Positions 7,647-15,448 of a stretch of DNA of 35,157 nt are shown piece after piece. The position numbers and the translations under genes are program-made. The notes beneath the pieces were generated by a model that saw only the letters and a program-made list of their open reading frames with translations, ran no database searches and had not been told where the DNA came from. The DNA is from Caryophanales bacterium UBA3631 (lineage in GTDB: Bacteria; Bacillota_I; Bacilli_A; RF39; UBA660): contig DFLA01000028.1 in assembly GCA_002374055.1 (NCBI GenBank), positions 1 to 35,157 on the forward strand. The letters are read 5' to 3'. How positions within the stretch are numbered: position 1 is the first letter of the stretch; each line of letters opens with the position of its first letter.

Positions 7647-8718
7647 TGAAATTAAAACGTTTGAAGAAAGAAAGTTAGAATTGGTAAAAGTAGGTAAGGA
7701 AAAAGGTTTTATTACTTATGAGGTTTTGGCTGATGCATTGAAGGGTTTGGATTTGGATGCTGATGCGTTAGATGATTTATATAATTTATTTAATGAGAAT
7801 AATATTGCTATTGTTTCTGGTGAAGATAGTGATGATGAAAGTGGAGATAAGTTACTTCTTGATGATAATGATTTAACTAAGGATTTGACTATTAATGATC
7901 CTGTAAGAATGTATCTTAAGGAGATTGGTCAAATTAAGTTACTTACTATGGATGAGGAGCTTGCTCTTGCTGATAAGATTCTAGAGGGTGATGAGGTTGC
8001 TAAGGCTACTTTGGCTGAGGCAAATTTACGTCTTGTTGTAAGTATTGCTAAACGATATGTTGGTAGGGGAATGTTATTTCTTGATTTAATTCAAGAGGGA
8101 AATATTGGACTTATGAAGGCTGTTGAAAAATTTGATGTTTCTAAGGGTTATAAGTTTTCTACTTATGCTACATGGTGGATACGTCAAGCTATAACTCGTG
8201 CTATTGCTGATCAAGCAAGAACTATTCGTGTTCCTGTTCATATGGTTGAGACTATTAACAAGTTAGCTCGTGTTCAAAGACAATTAACTCTTGAGTTGAA
8301 TCGTGAGCCTAGTGAACAAGAATTGGCTAAGAAGATGAATATGTCTGTTGAGAAAGTTCGTGATATTTATAAGATTAGTCAAGAACCTGTTAGCTTGGAA
8401 ACTCCTATTGGTGAGGAAGATGATTCTCATTTAGGTGATTTTATTAAGGATGAAAGAAATATGAGTCCTGAGGAATATGCTACAAATGAGATGCTTAAGG
8501 ATGAGATATCTGAGGTTTTATTGACTCTTACTGAGAGGGAGGAGAAAGTTATTCGTCTTCGTTTTGGTTTGGAAGATGGTAAAAGTAGAACTTTGGAGGA
8601 AGTTGGTCAAATGTTTGGTGTAACTCGTGAACGTATTCGTCAAATTGAGGCTAAGGCTTTGAGAAAGTTAAGACATCCATCTCGTTCAAGAAAATTGAAG
8701 GATTATATGACTGATTAA
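7639..8718 (+). CDS. rpoD: Housekeeping RNA polymerase sigma factor (SigA/RpoD)
   Basis: A 359-residue primary sigma factor. A short N-terminal helical/acidic segment (1-80) stands for region 1.1. Region 1.2 follows at ~86-115 ([12 protein letters not shown]). Region 2 (~125-200) has the [10 protein letters not shown] core and the -10-recognition/melting motif [15 protein letters not shown]. Region 3 is next. Region 4 (~295-352) ends in [17 protein letters not shown], the -35-recognition helix-turn-helix. It overlaps dnaG by 8 nt and its stop overlaps the trmK start (TAATG), so the three genes are probably translationally coupled. This factor should read the extended -10 promoters seen across the window. 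Confidence 0.98.
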   Translation: MINEIKTFEERKLELVKVGKEKGFITYEVLADALKGLDLDADALDDLYNLFNENNIAIVSGEDSDDESGDKLLLDDNDLTKDLTINDPVRMYLKEIGQIKLLTMDEELALADKILEGDEVAKATLAEANLRLVVSIAKRYVGRGMLFLDLIQEGNIGLMKAVEKFDVSKGYKFSTYATWWIRQAITRAIADQARTIRVPVHMVETINKLARVQRQLTLELNREPSEQELAKKMNMSVEKVRDIYKISQEPVSLETPIGEEDDSHLGDFIKDERNMSPEEYATNEMLKDEISEVLLTLTEREEKVIRLRFGLEDGKSRTLEEVGQMFGVTRERIRQIEAKALRKLRHPSRSRKLKDYMTD

Positions 8719-9362
8719 TGATATCAAATAGATTAAAATCTTTATCTTCATTAATTAAGTATGGTGAGGATATTTATGATATCGGATGTGATCATGCTTT
8801 ACTTGATATTTATTTAACTATGGAAAAGGGTTGTTGTTGTCATTGTTTTGATGTAAATAAAGGTATTGTTAATAGAGCAATTTCTAATATAAAAAAGTAT
8901 AATTTGTGTGAAAAAATAGATGTTAAAGTAGGTAATGGATTTGATGATTTAGGTTTAAATTCTTCTTCTTTAATGGTTTTGTCTGGAATGGGAACTGGTA
9001 CTATTCTTAGAATTTTAGAGAAAAATCATACTAATGATATTCTTTGTCAAACTAATACTGATATTTATTTGCTTAGGAAAAAAGTGTGTGAGATGGGATA
9101 TTATATAGTAAGTGAGAAGTTGGTTTTTGATAATAAGAGGTTTTATGTTTCTATAAGGTTTTCTTTGGGACGAGTAAGTTATAGTTATGATCAGCTTTTA
9201 TTGGGACCATGCTTGATTGATGAAAATTCTGTTTTATTTAAACAGTATGTCAAGAATCTTTATGATAAATATATTGGTGGTTATAATAAATCTCTTGAAT
9301 TTAATGGGGATAGTTTTAATGATATTTCTTTAATGATTAATTGTTTAAAAAGGTATATTTAA
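8718..9362 (+). CDS. trmK: tRNA (adenine22-N1)-methyltransferase, TrmK family
   Basis: A 214-residue Rossmann-fold methyltransferase. Residues 21-30 (DIGCDHALLD) are the S-adenosylmethionine-binding motif I in the form characteristic of TrmK/COG2384, and VLSGMGTGTILRIL (~78-91) matches its conserved second block. The enzyme methylates A22 in the D-loop region of several tRNAs. The start ATG overlaps the rpoD stop by one base. Its position directly after the sigma gene is also seen in Bacillus, where trmK lies near sigA. Confidence 0.92.
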   Translation: MISNRLKSLSSLIKYGEDIYDIGCDHALLDIYLTMEKGCCCHCFDVNKGIVNRAISNIKKYNLCEKIDVKVGNGFDDLGLNSSSLMVLSGMGTGTILRILEKNHTNDILCQTNTDIYLLRKKVCEMGYYIVSEKLVFDNKRFYVSIRFSLGRVSYSYDQLLLGPCLIDENSVLFKQYVKNLYDKYIGGYNKSLEFNGDSFNDISLMINCLKRYI

Positions 9363-9394
9363 AAAAAGTCAATCATATAAAAATTGGCTTTTTT
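9361..9394. terminator. Bidirectional terminator between trmK and the yqfQ-like gene
   Basis: An A-run and GTCAAT (arm 9363-9373) pair with ATTGGC and a T-run (9383-9393) across a 9-nt loop. It is flanked by As on one side and Ts on the other, so it can end transcription from both directions. It overlaps the stop codon of each convergent gene. Confidence 0.8.
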
Positions 9395-9725
9395 ATTGAA
9401 AAAAATTTGGACCATTATAGTTTTTATCTGGTTCTTTGTTTGTTTTTTCTTTAGTTTTTTCTATTTTGTTATTCTTTTTACTTTCTTGTGGACTATCAAT
9501 TTTTTTGAATTCATTCATTACTCTGAACATTGTTTTGGCGTTATTAACTATTGGCCCTATTTGTTTTATTGCTGGTATTGTTTGGTTTACTATATTTAGT
9601 GTTTTTTGTGTGTTTGAAAGTATTGTACTCCAATTTATACCATTTCTAAATATTTTGCTTAATAATCCGACTTTTGCTGTGTTTTCTATGTATGGCATTG
9701 TCCCATATGGAAAATAATAATTCAT
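9393..9725 (-). CDS. YqfQ/VrrA-like protein
   Basis: A 110-residue protein on the - strand. The middle (about 19-75) shows the YqfQ/VrrA pattern seen in spore-formers: a 'GLLSKIF' patch, then WSTILSNTQKTLNIVNQTIP and IKQIGPIVNNAKTMFRVMNEF as regular amphipathic helices. The C-terminal ~35 residues are a lysine/glutamate-rich disordered tail. In Bacillus, yqfQ lies in the same sigA-trmK neighbourhood, which supports the assignment. Function is unknown. ATG 9723-9725 is preceded by AAAGGA on the - strand. Frames on the + strand over this region have no ribosome site and look like shadows. Confidence 0.75.
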   Translation of the reverse strand: MNYYFPYGTMPYIENTAKVGLLSKIFRNGINWSTILSNTQKTLNIVNQTIPAIKQIGPIVNNAKTMFRVMNEFKKIDSPQESKKNNKIEKTKEKTNKEPDKNYNGPNFFQ

Positions 9726-9747
9726 AGATATAATTCCTTTCTGGTAT

Positions 9748-9753
9748 ATTATA
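9748..9753 (-). promoter_or_regulatory. Possible -10 element for the yqfQ-like gene
   Basis: TATAAT read on the - strand at 9753-9748, 23 nt upstream of the start codon. No convincing -35 box lies 17 nt further upstream, so this is tentative. Confidence 0.35.
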
Positions 9754-9792
9754 TGTTTTTTTAATAAAATGTTTTCTTATTTTTGTTTTTTA

Positions 9793-9801
9793 TGTTATAA
9801 T
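9793..9801 (+). promoter_or_regulatory. Extended -10 promoter for pilC-pilD
   Basis: TGTTATAAT (TG at 9793-9794, TATAAT at 9796-9801) is a consensus extended -10. The -35 position reads TTTCTT and is poor. The predicted start is near 9808, about 30 nt before the coding start. Confidence 0.65.
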
Positions 9802-9838
9802 TTAAATAGTATGATAAGGTGGATAGGTGTGATACTTT

Positions 9839-11830
9839 ATGAGCAAAAATTTGTTGCGCTTTTGCGTTTTGATTTATAAAGGATTAATTTTCATTTCTAT
9901 TATTTTATGGAGGTTTTTTAAGTTTTTTATTGATATTCCAAAAAGAATTATGAATAATGATGAGCTTTCATTAAGGGTAAATAGAATTGTTAAACGTGAA
10001 AAGAATAAACAGGTTCAAATTGAAAAAAGGGAACGTGCTAGAAAAAGAAAAGAAGAATTAAGACAGGAAAAGATTGAAAAAAGAAGAAAAAAGCTAGAGG
10101 ATAGAAAGAATGCTAGAATTGCTCGATATGAGGAGAAGAAGAAACGAAAACTTGAGAAAAGAGCAAATCGTCAAAGAAAAATTGAGGCTAGGAAGAAGTT
10201 AAGAGAAAATAAACCGGTTAAGGAAAAAAAGATTAGTAAGAGAAAACAGTTGAGAGAACAAGCAAGATTAGCAAAAATTGAAACTAAGACTAAGGCTAAG
10301 ATTGCTAAGGAAAAAAGGGCAGAGGAAAAGTTAAAGAAAAAGTTGCTTGCTGAGGAAAAAAGAAAGAAAAAAAATGTTAGTAAGAATGATAGTATAACTA
10401 TTAATAAATTGACTTTTTCTGATAAGTTTAAGAATTTTTTAAAGAATTTAAATGAGTTACCTGAAAATGTTAAGAAGTCGTTTAGACAGAAGTGGGAAAA
10501 TACTAGTATTGCTAAGAATAGACGAAATAAGTTGGATTTAAACAGAAAGGCTTTATTAGTTGAATTCTCTGGTAAGGATGCTGAACGTAGTGATGTAAAG
10601 GTAATGTATGAGTATGTTGTTAAAGATCAGGATGGTAAGATTTTTAAAGGATATGCTGATGGATATTCTAAGGTTGAAATTCACTCTTATTTGTTAAGTG
10701 AAGGATATCAAGTATATAGTATTAGAACTAATAAGTGGATTCAATTGTTGCATGGGTCTAGTGGTTCTAATAAGGTTAAGATAAAGACTAAGGATTTGAT
10801 TTTCTTTGTTACTCAATTATCTACTTATTTAAAGTCTGGTATTACTTTGGTTGAATCTCTTAAGATTTTATCTCGTCAATATAAGAAAAAGAGTTATAAG
10901 AAGATTTTTAAGATGATTATTTATGATCTATCTATGGGGGAAAATTTGAGTACTGCTATGGAAAATAGGGGTGTTGCTTTTCCTAATTTGTTGATAACTA
11001 TGGTTAAGTCTTCTGAAATGACTGGTGAGTTACCTGAAGTTTTGGATGATATGGCTGATTATTATACTGAGGCTGAAAAGACAAGAAAGCAAATGATTAC
11101 TGCGATGATGTATCCTTCTATTGTATTTGTTTTTGCTATAAGTGTTTTGACTTTTATAATGCTTTATGTTATTCCTAAGTTTGTTAATATATATGATTCT
11201 ATGGATGGTGTTGAAATTCCTGCGTTGACTCGTTTTATAATGGGTGCAAGTGATTATATTAGGAAAAATATTTGGTATATAGGTTTGGCTGTTATTGCAT
11301 TTATTATGTTATTTAGATTTTTATTTAAGAAGAATAAGCATTTTAGAACTTTTATTCAATGGATTTTAATGCATCTTCCTGTTGTTAATAATATTATAAT
11401 TTATAAGGAAGTTACTATGTTTACTAAGACGTTTTCTTCTTTACTTGCTCATAATGTTTATATAACTGATAGTATGGAAATCTTGAGTAAGGTTACTCAA
11501 AATGAAATATATAAAAGTTTGATTTTTAATACTGTTACGAATCTTGCTCGTGGTGAGAGGTTGTCGGCAGAATTTGATGGCCATTGGGCTTTTCCTATTC
11601 CTGCGTACGAAATGATTGTTACTGGTGAGAGAACTGGGCAATTGCCTGAAATGATGGCTAAGGTTTCTGCTTATTATCAGGAATTACATCAAAATGCGGT
11701 AACAAGGATTAAGACTTTTATAGAACCTGTTTTGATTGTTTTTTTAACTGCTATGGTTGGTGTTATAGTTTTATCTATTGTTTTACCTATGTTTAATATG
11801 TATAATTCTATTCAACAAACTGGTGTTTAG
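9839..11830 (+). CDS. Type IV pilus/type II secretion platform protein (PilC/ComGB-like) with a long basic N-terminal extension
   Basis: A 663-residue inner-membrane platform protein; family members are usually ~350-410 residues. Residues 255-300 (YEYVVKDQDGKIFKGYADG...) match the small N-terminal domain of PilC. The two T2SSF domains lie at about 320-440 and 520-645, each followed by a hydrophobic segment (425-447 and 628-652), with another at 477-496. The extra first ~250 residues hold a membrane segment (~8-31) and then a 120-residue run of Lys/Arg/Glu (60-180), probably a long helix or coiled coil. The family assembles or retracts pilins with a PilB-type ATPase, none of which is in this window. 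It is followed 22 nt later by prepilin peptidase. ATG 9839 follows GGTGTGAT. Confidence 0.9.
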   Translation: MSKNLLRFCVLIYKGLIFISIILWRFFKFFIDIPKRIMNNDELSLRVNRIVKREKNKQVQIEKRERARKRKEELRQEKIEKRRKKLEDRKNARIARYEEKKKRKLEKRANRQRKIEARKKLRENKPVKEKKISKRKQLREQARLAKIETKTKAKIAKEKRAEEKLKKKLLAEEKRKKKNVSKNDSITINKLTFSDKFKNFLKNLNELPENVKKSFRQKWENTSIAKNRRNKLDLNRKALLVEFSGKDAERSDVKVMYEYVVKDQDGKIFKGYADGYSKVEIHSYLLSEGYQVYSIRTNKWIQLLHGSSGSNKVKIKTKDLIFFVTQLSTYLKSGITLVESLKILSRQYKKKSYKKIFKMIIYDLSMGENLSTAMENRGVAFPNLLITMVKSSEMTGELPEVLDDMADYYTEAEKTRKQMITAMMYPSIVFVFAISVLTFIMLYVIPKFVNIYDSMDGVEIPALTRFIMGASDYIRKNIWYIGLAVIAFIMLFRFLFKKNKHFRTFIQWILMHLPVVNNIIIYKEVTMFTKTFSSLLAHNVYITDSMEILSKVTQNEIYKSLIFNTVTNLARGERLSAEFDGHWAFPIPAYEMIVTGERTGQLPEMMAKVSAYYQELHQNAVTRIKTFIEPVLIVFLTAMVGVIVLSIVLPMFNMYNSIQQTGV

Positions 11831-11852
11831 GGTAGATGTAGGAGGAATTTAT

Positions 11853-12614
11853 ATGTTTTATTTGTTTTTGAGTTTTTTTATGTTGGGTGCTATATTTGGT
11901 TCTTTCTTTTATGTTGTAGCATATAGGATTCCTAAGGGAGAATCAATTGTTTATCCACCTTCTCATTGTCCTAATTGTAATCATAGATTGGGGCCACTTG
12001 AATTGGTTCCAATCTTTTCTTATCTTTTACAATTTGGTAAGTGTAAGAATTGTAGGTGTAAGATTTCTATTTTTTATCCAATGTTTGAGATTATTTGTGG
12101 TGTTCTTTTTGGCTTGTCTTATTTGTCTTATGGTTTTTCTTTGGATTTAGTTATAGTTTTAACTTTTGTTTCTATGATTTCTATTATTGTTTTAAGTGAT
12201 ATTTATTATATGATTATTAGTGATGGAGTTTTGTTGTTTTTTTCTATTTGTTTATTTATGGAGTTTATTTTTATTTATGGTTTTGAATATGCGTTTACTC
12301 ATTTATTGTATGGTTGTATTTCGTTTTTTATTATGTATTCTATTAAGTTATTTGGCGATTTTTTGTTTAAGAAGGAGTCAATGGGTGGTGGCGACATAAA
12401 GTTGATGTTTGTTTTTGGTCTTATGTTTGGATGGCAAATGTCGATTGTTTCTATTTTTATTGGTTCTATTATAGGATTGCCTATATCTTTAATTTTATTG
12501 AGAAAAAGTGATGATCATGTTTTACCTTTCGGTCCTTATTTAGGTCTTGGCGCATTGATAATTGTTTTAATGAAAATTAATTTTAGTGATGTTTTAAATA
12601 TTATTATTAGATAG
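11853..12614 (+). CDS. Prepilin peptidase (type IV leader peptidase, A24 family)
   Basis: A 253-residue polytopic membrane protease that cuts and N-methylates prepilins. The N-terminal methylase-type domain has the zinc tetrad CPNC ... CKNC (~residues 40-72). The peptidase part has its two catalytic aspartates in LSDIYYMIISD (~120-130) and GGGDIKLMF (~184-192), and most of the remainder is membrane-spanning. The start is ATG 11853, since AGGAGG lies ~10 nt upstream; the frame extends back to 11778 but that part overlaps pilC. It probably processes the pilin-like protein at 20427, whose cleavage motif fits. Confidence 0.93.
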   Translation: MFYLFLSFFMLGAIFGSFFYVVAYRIPKGESIVYPPSHCPNCNHRLGPLELVPIFSYLLQFGKCKNCRCKISIFYPMFEIICGVLFGLSYLSYGFSLDLVIVLTFVSMISIIVLSDIYYMIISDGVLLFFSICLFMEFIFIYGFEYAFTHLLYGCISFFIMYSIKLFGDFLFKKESMGGGDIKLMFVFGLMFGWQMSIVSIFIGSIIGLPISLILLRKSDDHVLPFGPYLGLGALIIVLMKINFSDVLNIIIR

Positions 12615-12631
12615 TTTTATTTTATTTTGAA

Positions 12632-12660
12632 ACGTAGATGTTTGTGTCTATGTTTTTTTA
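12632..12660 (+). terminator. Intrinsic terminator after prepilin peptidase
   Basis: ACGTAGA (12632-12638) pairs with TCTATGT (12647-12653) with one G-U, then seven Ts. The stem is modest. Confidence 0.7.
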
Positions 12661-12696
12661 ATTTGTTTATATTTTTTTTTATTTTTCATATAATTA

Positions 12697-12705
12697 TGGT
12701 ATAAT
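12697..12705 (+). promoter_or_regulatory. Extended -10 promoter for murG-murB-divIB
   Basis: TGGTATAAT (12697-12705) is a perfect extended -10. The -35 position is a T-rich run without a clear box. The predicted start near 12712 leaves a 20-nt leader with GAGGGGA. Confidence 0.65.
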
Positions 12706-12731
12706 GATATAGAGTTCGGTGAGGGGATTTT

Positions 12732-13811
12732 ATGAGAGTAATTATTAGTGCTGGTGGTACTGGTGGACATATTTATCCAGCTTTGGCTATTATTAATAAG
12801 ATAAAAATTGAGGAACCTAATAGTGAATTTTTATATATTGGTACTCATAATAGAATGGAAAATGATATTGTTCCTAAAGCTTCTATTCCTTTTAAATCTA
12901 TTGAAATTTATGGGTTTAGTAAGAATGTATTTAAGGATATTAAGACTACTTTTTGCGTAGTTAAGAGTTATAGGAAGTGTAAAGAGATTATTAGTGATTT
13001 TAAACCTGATGTTGTTATTGGCGTTGGTGGATATGTTACTGCTCCTGTTATTTACGCTGCTAAGAAGTTGGGGTATAAAACTGTAATTCATGAGCAAAAT
13101 AGTCTTCCTGGAAAAAGTAATCAATTTTTAAGTAGGTATTCTGATTTGGTTTGTGTTTCTTTTAAGAGTAGTATGGAATATTTTTCAGGAAGGAATGTTT
13201 TGTATACTGGTAATCCTTGTAGTGAGGATGCTTTGAAAAGTAAGGCTATTGATAAGAAAACTTATGGTTTAAATAAGGATAAAAAGCTTGTTTTGATTGT
13301 TATGGGTTCATTGGGGTCAAGTCGTATTAATGATTATTTAGTTCATAGTATGAATTTATTTAGTGGTCATGATTATGAAATTTTATTTGTTACTGGTAAA
13401 AGGGATTATGATAATGTAGTTAAGAATAGTTTTCCTAGTAATGTTCATGTTGTTCCTTATGTTGATGGTATGACTGGATTGATGAAGAATTCTGATTTAA
13501 TTGTATCTCGTGCTGGGGCTTCTACTTTGAGTGAGATTATTGCTCTTGGACTTCCTTCTATATTAATTCCTAGTCCTTATGTTGCTAATAATCATCAGTA
13601 TAAGAATGCTCTTGATTTGGTTAATGTTGGTGCCTCTATTATGATTGAGGAGAAGGATTTAAATGGTGATATTTTGGTTAGAAAAATTGATGAAATTTTA
13701 TCTGATGATATTAAAGTAAAATGTATGAAGGATAGTTTGAAGTCTATGATGGTTCACAATAGTGCTTCGTTGATTTATGAGAGTATTAAGAAGTTAATAG
13801 ATAGGAAGTAG
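12732..13811 (+). CDS. murG: UDP-GlcNAc:undecaprenyl-PP-MurNAc-pentapeptide N-acetylglucosaminyltransferase
   Basis: A 359-residue GT28 enzyme that turns lipid I into lipid II on the inner face of the membrane. Visible motifs are the glycine loop GGTGGHIYPALA (8-19), IGVGGYVTAPV (~95-105), HEQNSLPGKSN (~120-130), the second-domain loop GSLGSSRIN (~190-198) and SRAGASTLSEI (~258-268, sugar-nucleotide binding). Length is normal. It leads a unit with murB and divIB; the murD and ftsW/spoVE genes usually found before it are not here. Confidence 0.97.
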   Translation: MRVIISAGGTGGHIYPALAIINKIKIEEPNSEFLYIGTHNRMENDIVPKASIPFKSIEIYGFSKNVFKDIKTTFCVVKSYRKCKEIISDFKPDVVIGVGGYVTAPVIYAAKKLGYKTVIHEQNSLPGKSNQFLSRYSDLVCVSFKSSMEYFSGRNVLYTGNPCSEDALKSKAIDKKTYGLNKDKKLVLIVMGSLGSSRINDYLVHSMNLFSGHDYEILFVTGKRDYDNVVKNSFPSNVHVVPYVDGMTGLMKNSDLIVSRAGASTLSEIIALGLPSILIPSPYVANNHQYKNALDLVNVGASIMIEEKDLNGDILVRKIDEILSDDIKVKCMKDSLKSMMVHNSASLIYESIKKLIDRK

Positions 13812-13814
13812 TTT

Positions 13815-14702
13815 ATGAATATAAATGATATTAAGAGTTTTGGAGAGGTAATTGAAAATGTTGATTTGTCTAAGTATACTACGTATAAGCTTAGATGTGT
13901 TGGACGTGTTTTAGTTATTCCTAAGGATGTAGAGTGTTTGGAAAGATTAGTTAATTATATTAGGTCTAATGGATTTAAGTATAAGGTATTGGGAAATGGT
14001 TCTAATTTAATTTTTTCTAATGATTTTTATGATGGCATTTTAATTAAGTTAGATAATTTTTCTAGTTTAGATATAAATGATGATTTAGTTTCTGTTGGAG
14101 CTGGATATAATTTGATGAAATTGGCTTTGAAGTGTTCTATGATGGGACTTAGTGGGTTGGAATTTGCTACTGGTATTCCTGGTAGTGTTGGTGGTTCTGT
14201 TTATATGAATGCTGGTGCTTATAATAGTGATATATCTAGTATATTGGAGAGTGCTTTGGTTTTGACTCCTGATTTATCTATTGTTAAGTATAGTAATGAT
14301 GATTTTAAGTTTAGTTATAGGACTTCTATTCTTCAGGAGAAAAAGGGTTATATTTGTTTGGCTGCTCAATTTAGGCTTTCTCATGGTGATAAAGATGAAA
14401 TAATGAGTTTGGTTAATAGTAGACGTGAGAGGAGAATGAGTACTCAACCATTGGAATTTCCAAGTGCTGGTAGTGTTTTTAGAAATCCTCCTGATGATTA
14501 TGCAGGTAGACTTATTGAAGAGATAGGTTATAAGGGTAAAGTTGTTGGTGGTGCTCAGGTAAGTTCTAAGCATGCTAATTTTATTGTTAATGTTGGTGGC
14601 GCTACTGGTAAGGATGTTTGTACTTTAATAAATTTAATAAAGGATAGTGTTCATGAAAAATTTGGTATTGATTTGAGGGTTGAACAGGAAATTGTTGATT
14701 AA
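13815..14702 (+). CDS. murB: UDP-N-acetylenolpyruvoylglucosamine reductase
   Basis: A 295-residue FAD-dependent reductase that makes UDP-MurNAc. FAD-domain motifs are LGNGSNLIFSND (~56-67) and EFATGIPGSVGGSVYMNAGAY (from residue ~115). SYRTSIL and PSAGSVFRNP (~214-223, containing the proton-donor serine) are present, as is the late glutamate in RVEQEI. The fold is the type II (Gram-positive) form. Three nt separate it from murG and 9 nt from divIB, so the three are surely cotranscribed. Confidence 0.97.
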   Translation: MNINDIKSFGEVIENVDLSKYTTYKLRCVGRVLVIPKDVECLERLVNYIRSNGFKYKVLGNGSNLIFSNDFYDGILIKLDNFSSLDINDDLVSVGAGYNLMKLALKCSMMGLSGLEFATGIPGSVGGSVYMNAGAYNSDISSILESALVLTPDLSIVKYSNDDFKFSYRTSILQEKKGYICLAAQFRLSHGDKDEIMSLVNSRRERRMSTQPLEFPSAGSVFRNPPDDYAGRLIEEIGYKGKVVGGAQVSSKHANFIVNVGGATGKDVCTLINLIKDSVHEKFGIDLRVEQEIVD

Positions 14703-14711
14703 GGTGAATAT

Positions 14712-15371
14712 ATGAATCGTAAAATTAGGTATAAGAGATTGATTATATTTTTGTTTTTTATTATAGTATTTGTTTTTATTATATTGAAACTAATGTTTTT
14801 AAAAATAACTAATATTTATGTATCTGGTAATACTTATTTGACTGATCAAGAAATAATTGAGCTTGGAAAGATATCAAATTATCCTAATGCGTTATTTACT
14901 TTTTCTAATTTTATTGAATCTAATATAAGAAAAAGTGATTTGGTTGATTCTGTTGATGTTAAGAAAAAAGGGTTTACTAAGGTTTATATTAGTGTTAAGG
15001 AAAATAGACCTTTGTTTTATGATGATATACAGAAAAAAACTGTTTTGATGGATGGAAAAATGCTGGATAAGGTATACAATGTTCCTGTTTTGGTTAATAT
15101 TATTGATAAGGATGTTTATTCTAAATTTTTATCTCTTTTTTCTAATATAAATTCTGATGTTTTTAGCAGTATTTCTGAGATTGAGTATACTCCTAATGTT
15201 GTTGATAAAGAGTTGTTTTTGTTAACGATGAATGATGGTAATTATATTTATGTTAATTTGAATAGGTTTGATTCTATTAATAAATATTTTGATATGATGG
15301 TAAATTTTAACAATCATAAAGGAATTCTTTATCTTGATTCGGGTGAATATTTTAAGATTTTGGATAATTAG
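14712..15371 (+). CDS. divIB: Cell division protein DivIB/FtsQ
   Basis: A 219-residue bitopic membrane protein. A short basic cytoplasmic tail (NRKIRYKR) is followed by one membrane segment (~10-29) and a POTRA domain (~30-100: ITNIYVSGNTYLTDQEII ... YISVKENRP). The rest is the beta domain. DivIB joins FtsL and DivIC in the septal complex that activates the FtsW/FtsI synthase. It is shorter than Bacillus DivIB (~260 residues), with little C-terminal tail. Its place after murB is the same as in Bacillus. Confidence 0.88.
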   Translation: MNRKIRYKRLIIFLFFIIVFVFIILKLMFLKITNIYVSGNTYLTDQEIIELGKISNYPNALFTFSNFIESNIRKSDLVDSVDVKKKGFTKVYISVKENRPLFYDDIQKKTVLMDGKMLDKVYNVPVLVNIIDKDVYSKFLSLFSNINSDVFSSISEIEYTPNVVDKELFLLTMNDGNYIYVNLNRFDSINKYFDMMVNFNNHKGILYLDSGEYFKILDN

Positions 15372-15390
15372 AAATTTTTTTCTAATTTTT
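15366..15390 (+). terminator. Intrinsic terminator after divIB
   Basis: AATTAGAAA (15366-15374) pairs perfectly with TTTCTAATT (15379-15387) and ends in Ts. The stem contains the divIB stop codon. Confidence 0.8.
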
Positions 15391-15392
15391 CT

Positions 15393-15421
15393 TTTACTTT
15401 TGTTTATTTTTATAGTATAAT
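15393..15421 (+). promoter_or_regulatory. SigA-type promoter for ftsA-ftsZ
   Basis: TTTACT (15393-15398), 17-nt spacer, TATAAT (15416-15421). Unlike most promoters here, it has a recognisable -35 and no TG extension. It makes ftsA-ftsZ a unit separate from the mur genes. Confidence 0.75.
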
Positions 15422-15448
15422 TAGTTTTAGATTGTAGGAGATGATAGG

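Noticed and set aside
7639..8718. Alternative sigma factor such as SigB or a sporulation sigma
   Set aside because: Presence of regions 1.2, 2, 3 and 4 in primary-sigma form and location after dnaG identify the housekeeping factor.
9384..9717. Two + strand reading frames (71 and 93 residues) rich in Phe and Leu
   Set aside because: They mirror the yqfQ-like gene on the - strand, lack ribosome sites, and are simply the reverse of a Lys/Asn-rich protein. The - strand frame has a good Shine-Dalgarno site and a family match.
11778..11852. Extension of the prepilin peptidase frame into pilC
   Set aside because: The extension is out of keeping with family length, and ATG 11853 has AGGAGG upstream; residues from there align with the family's N-terminus.
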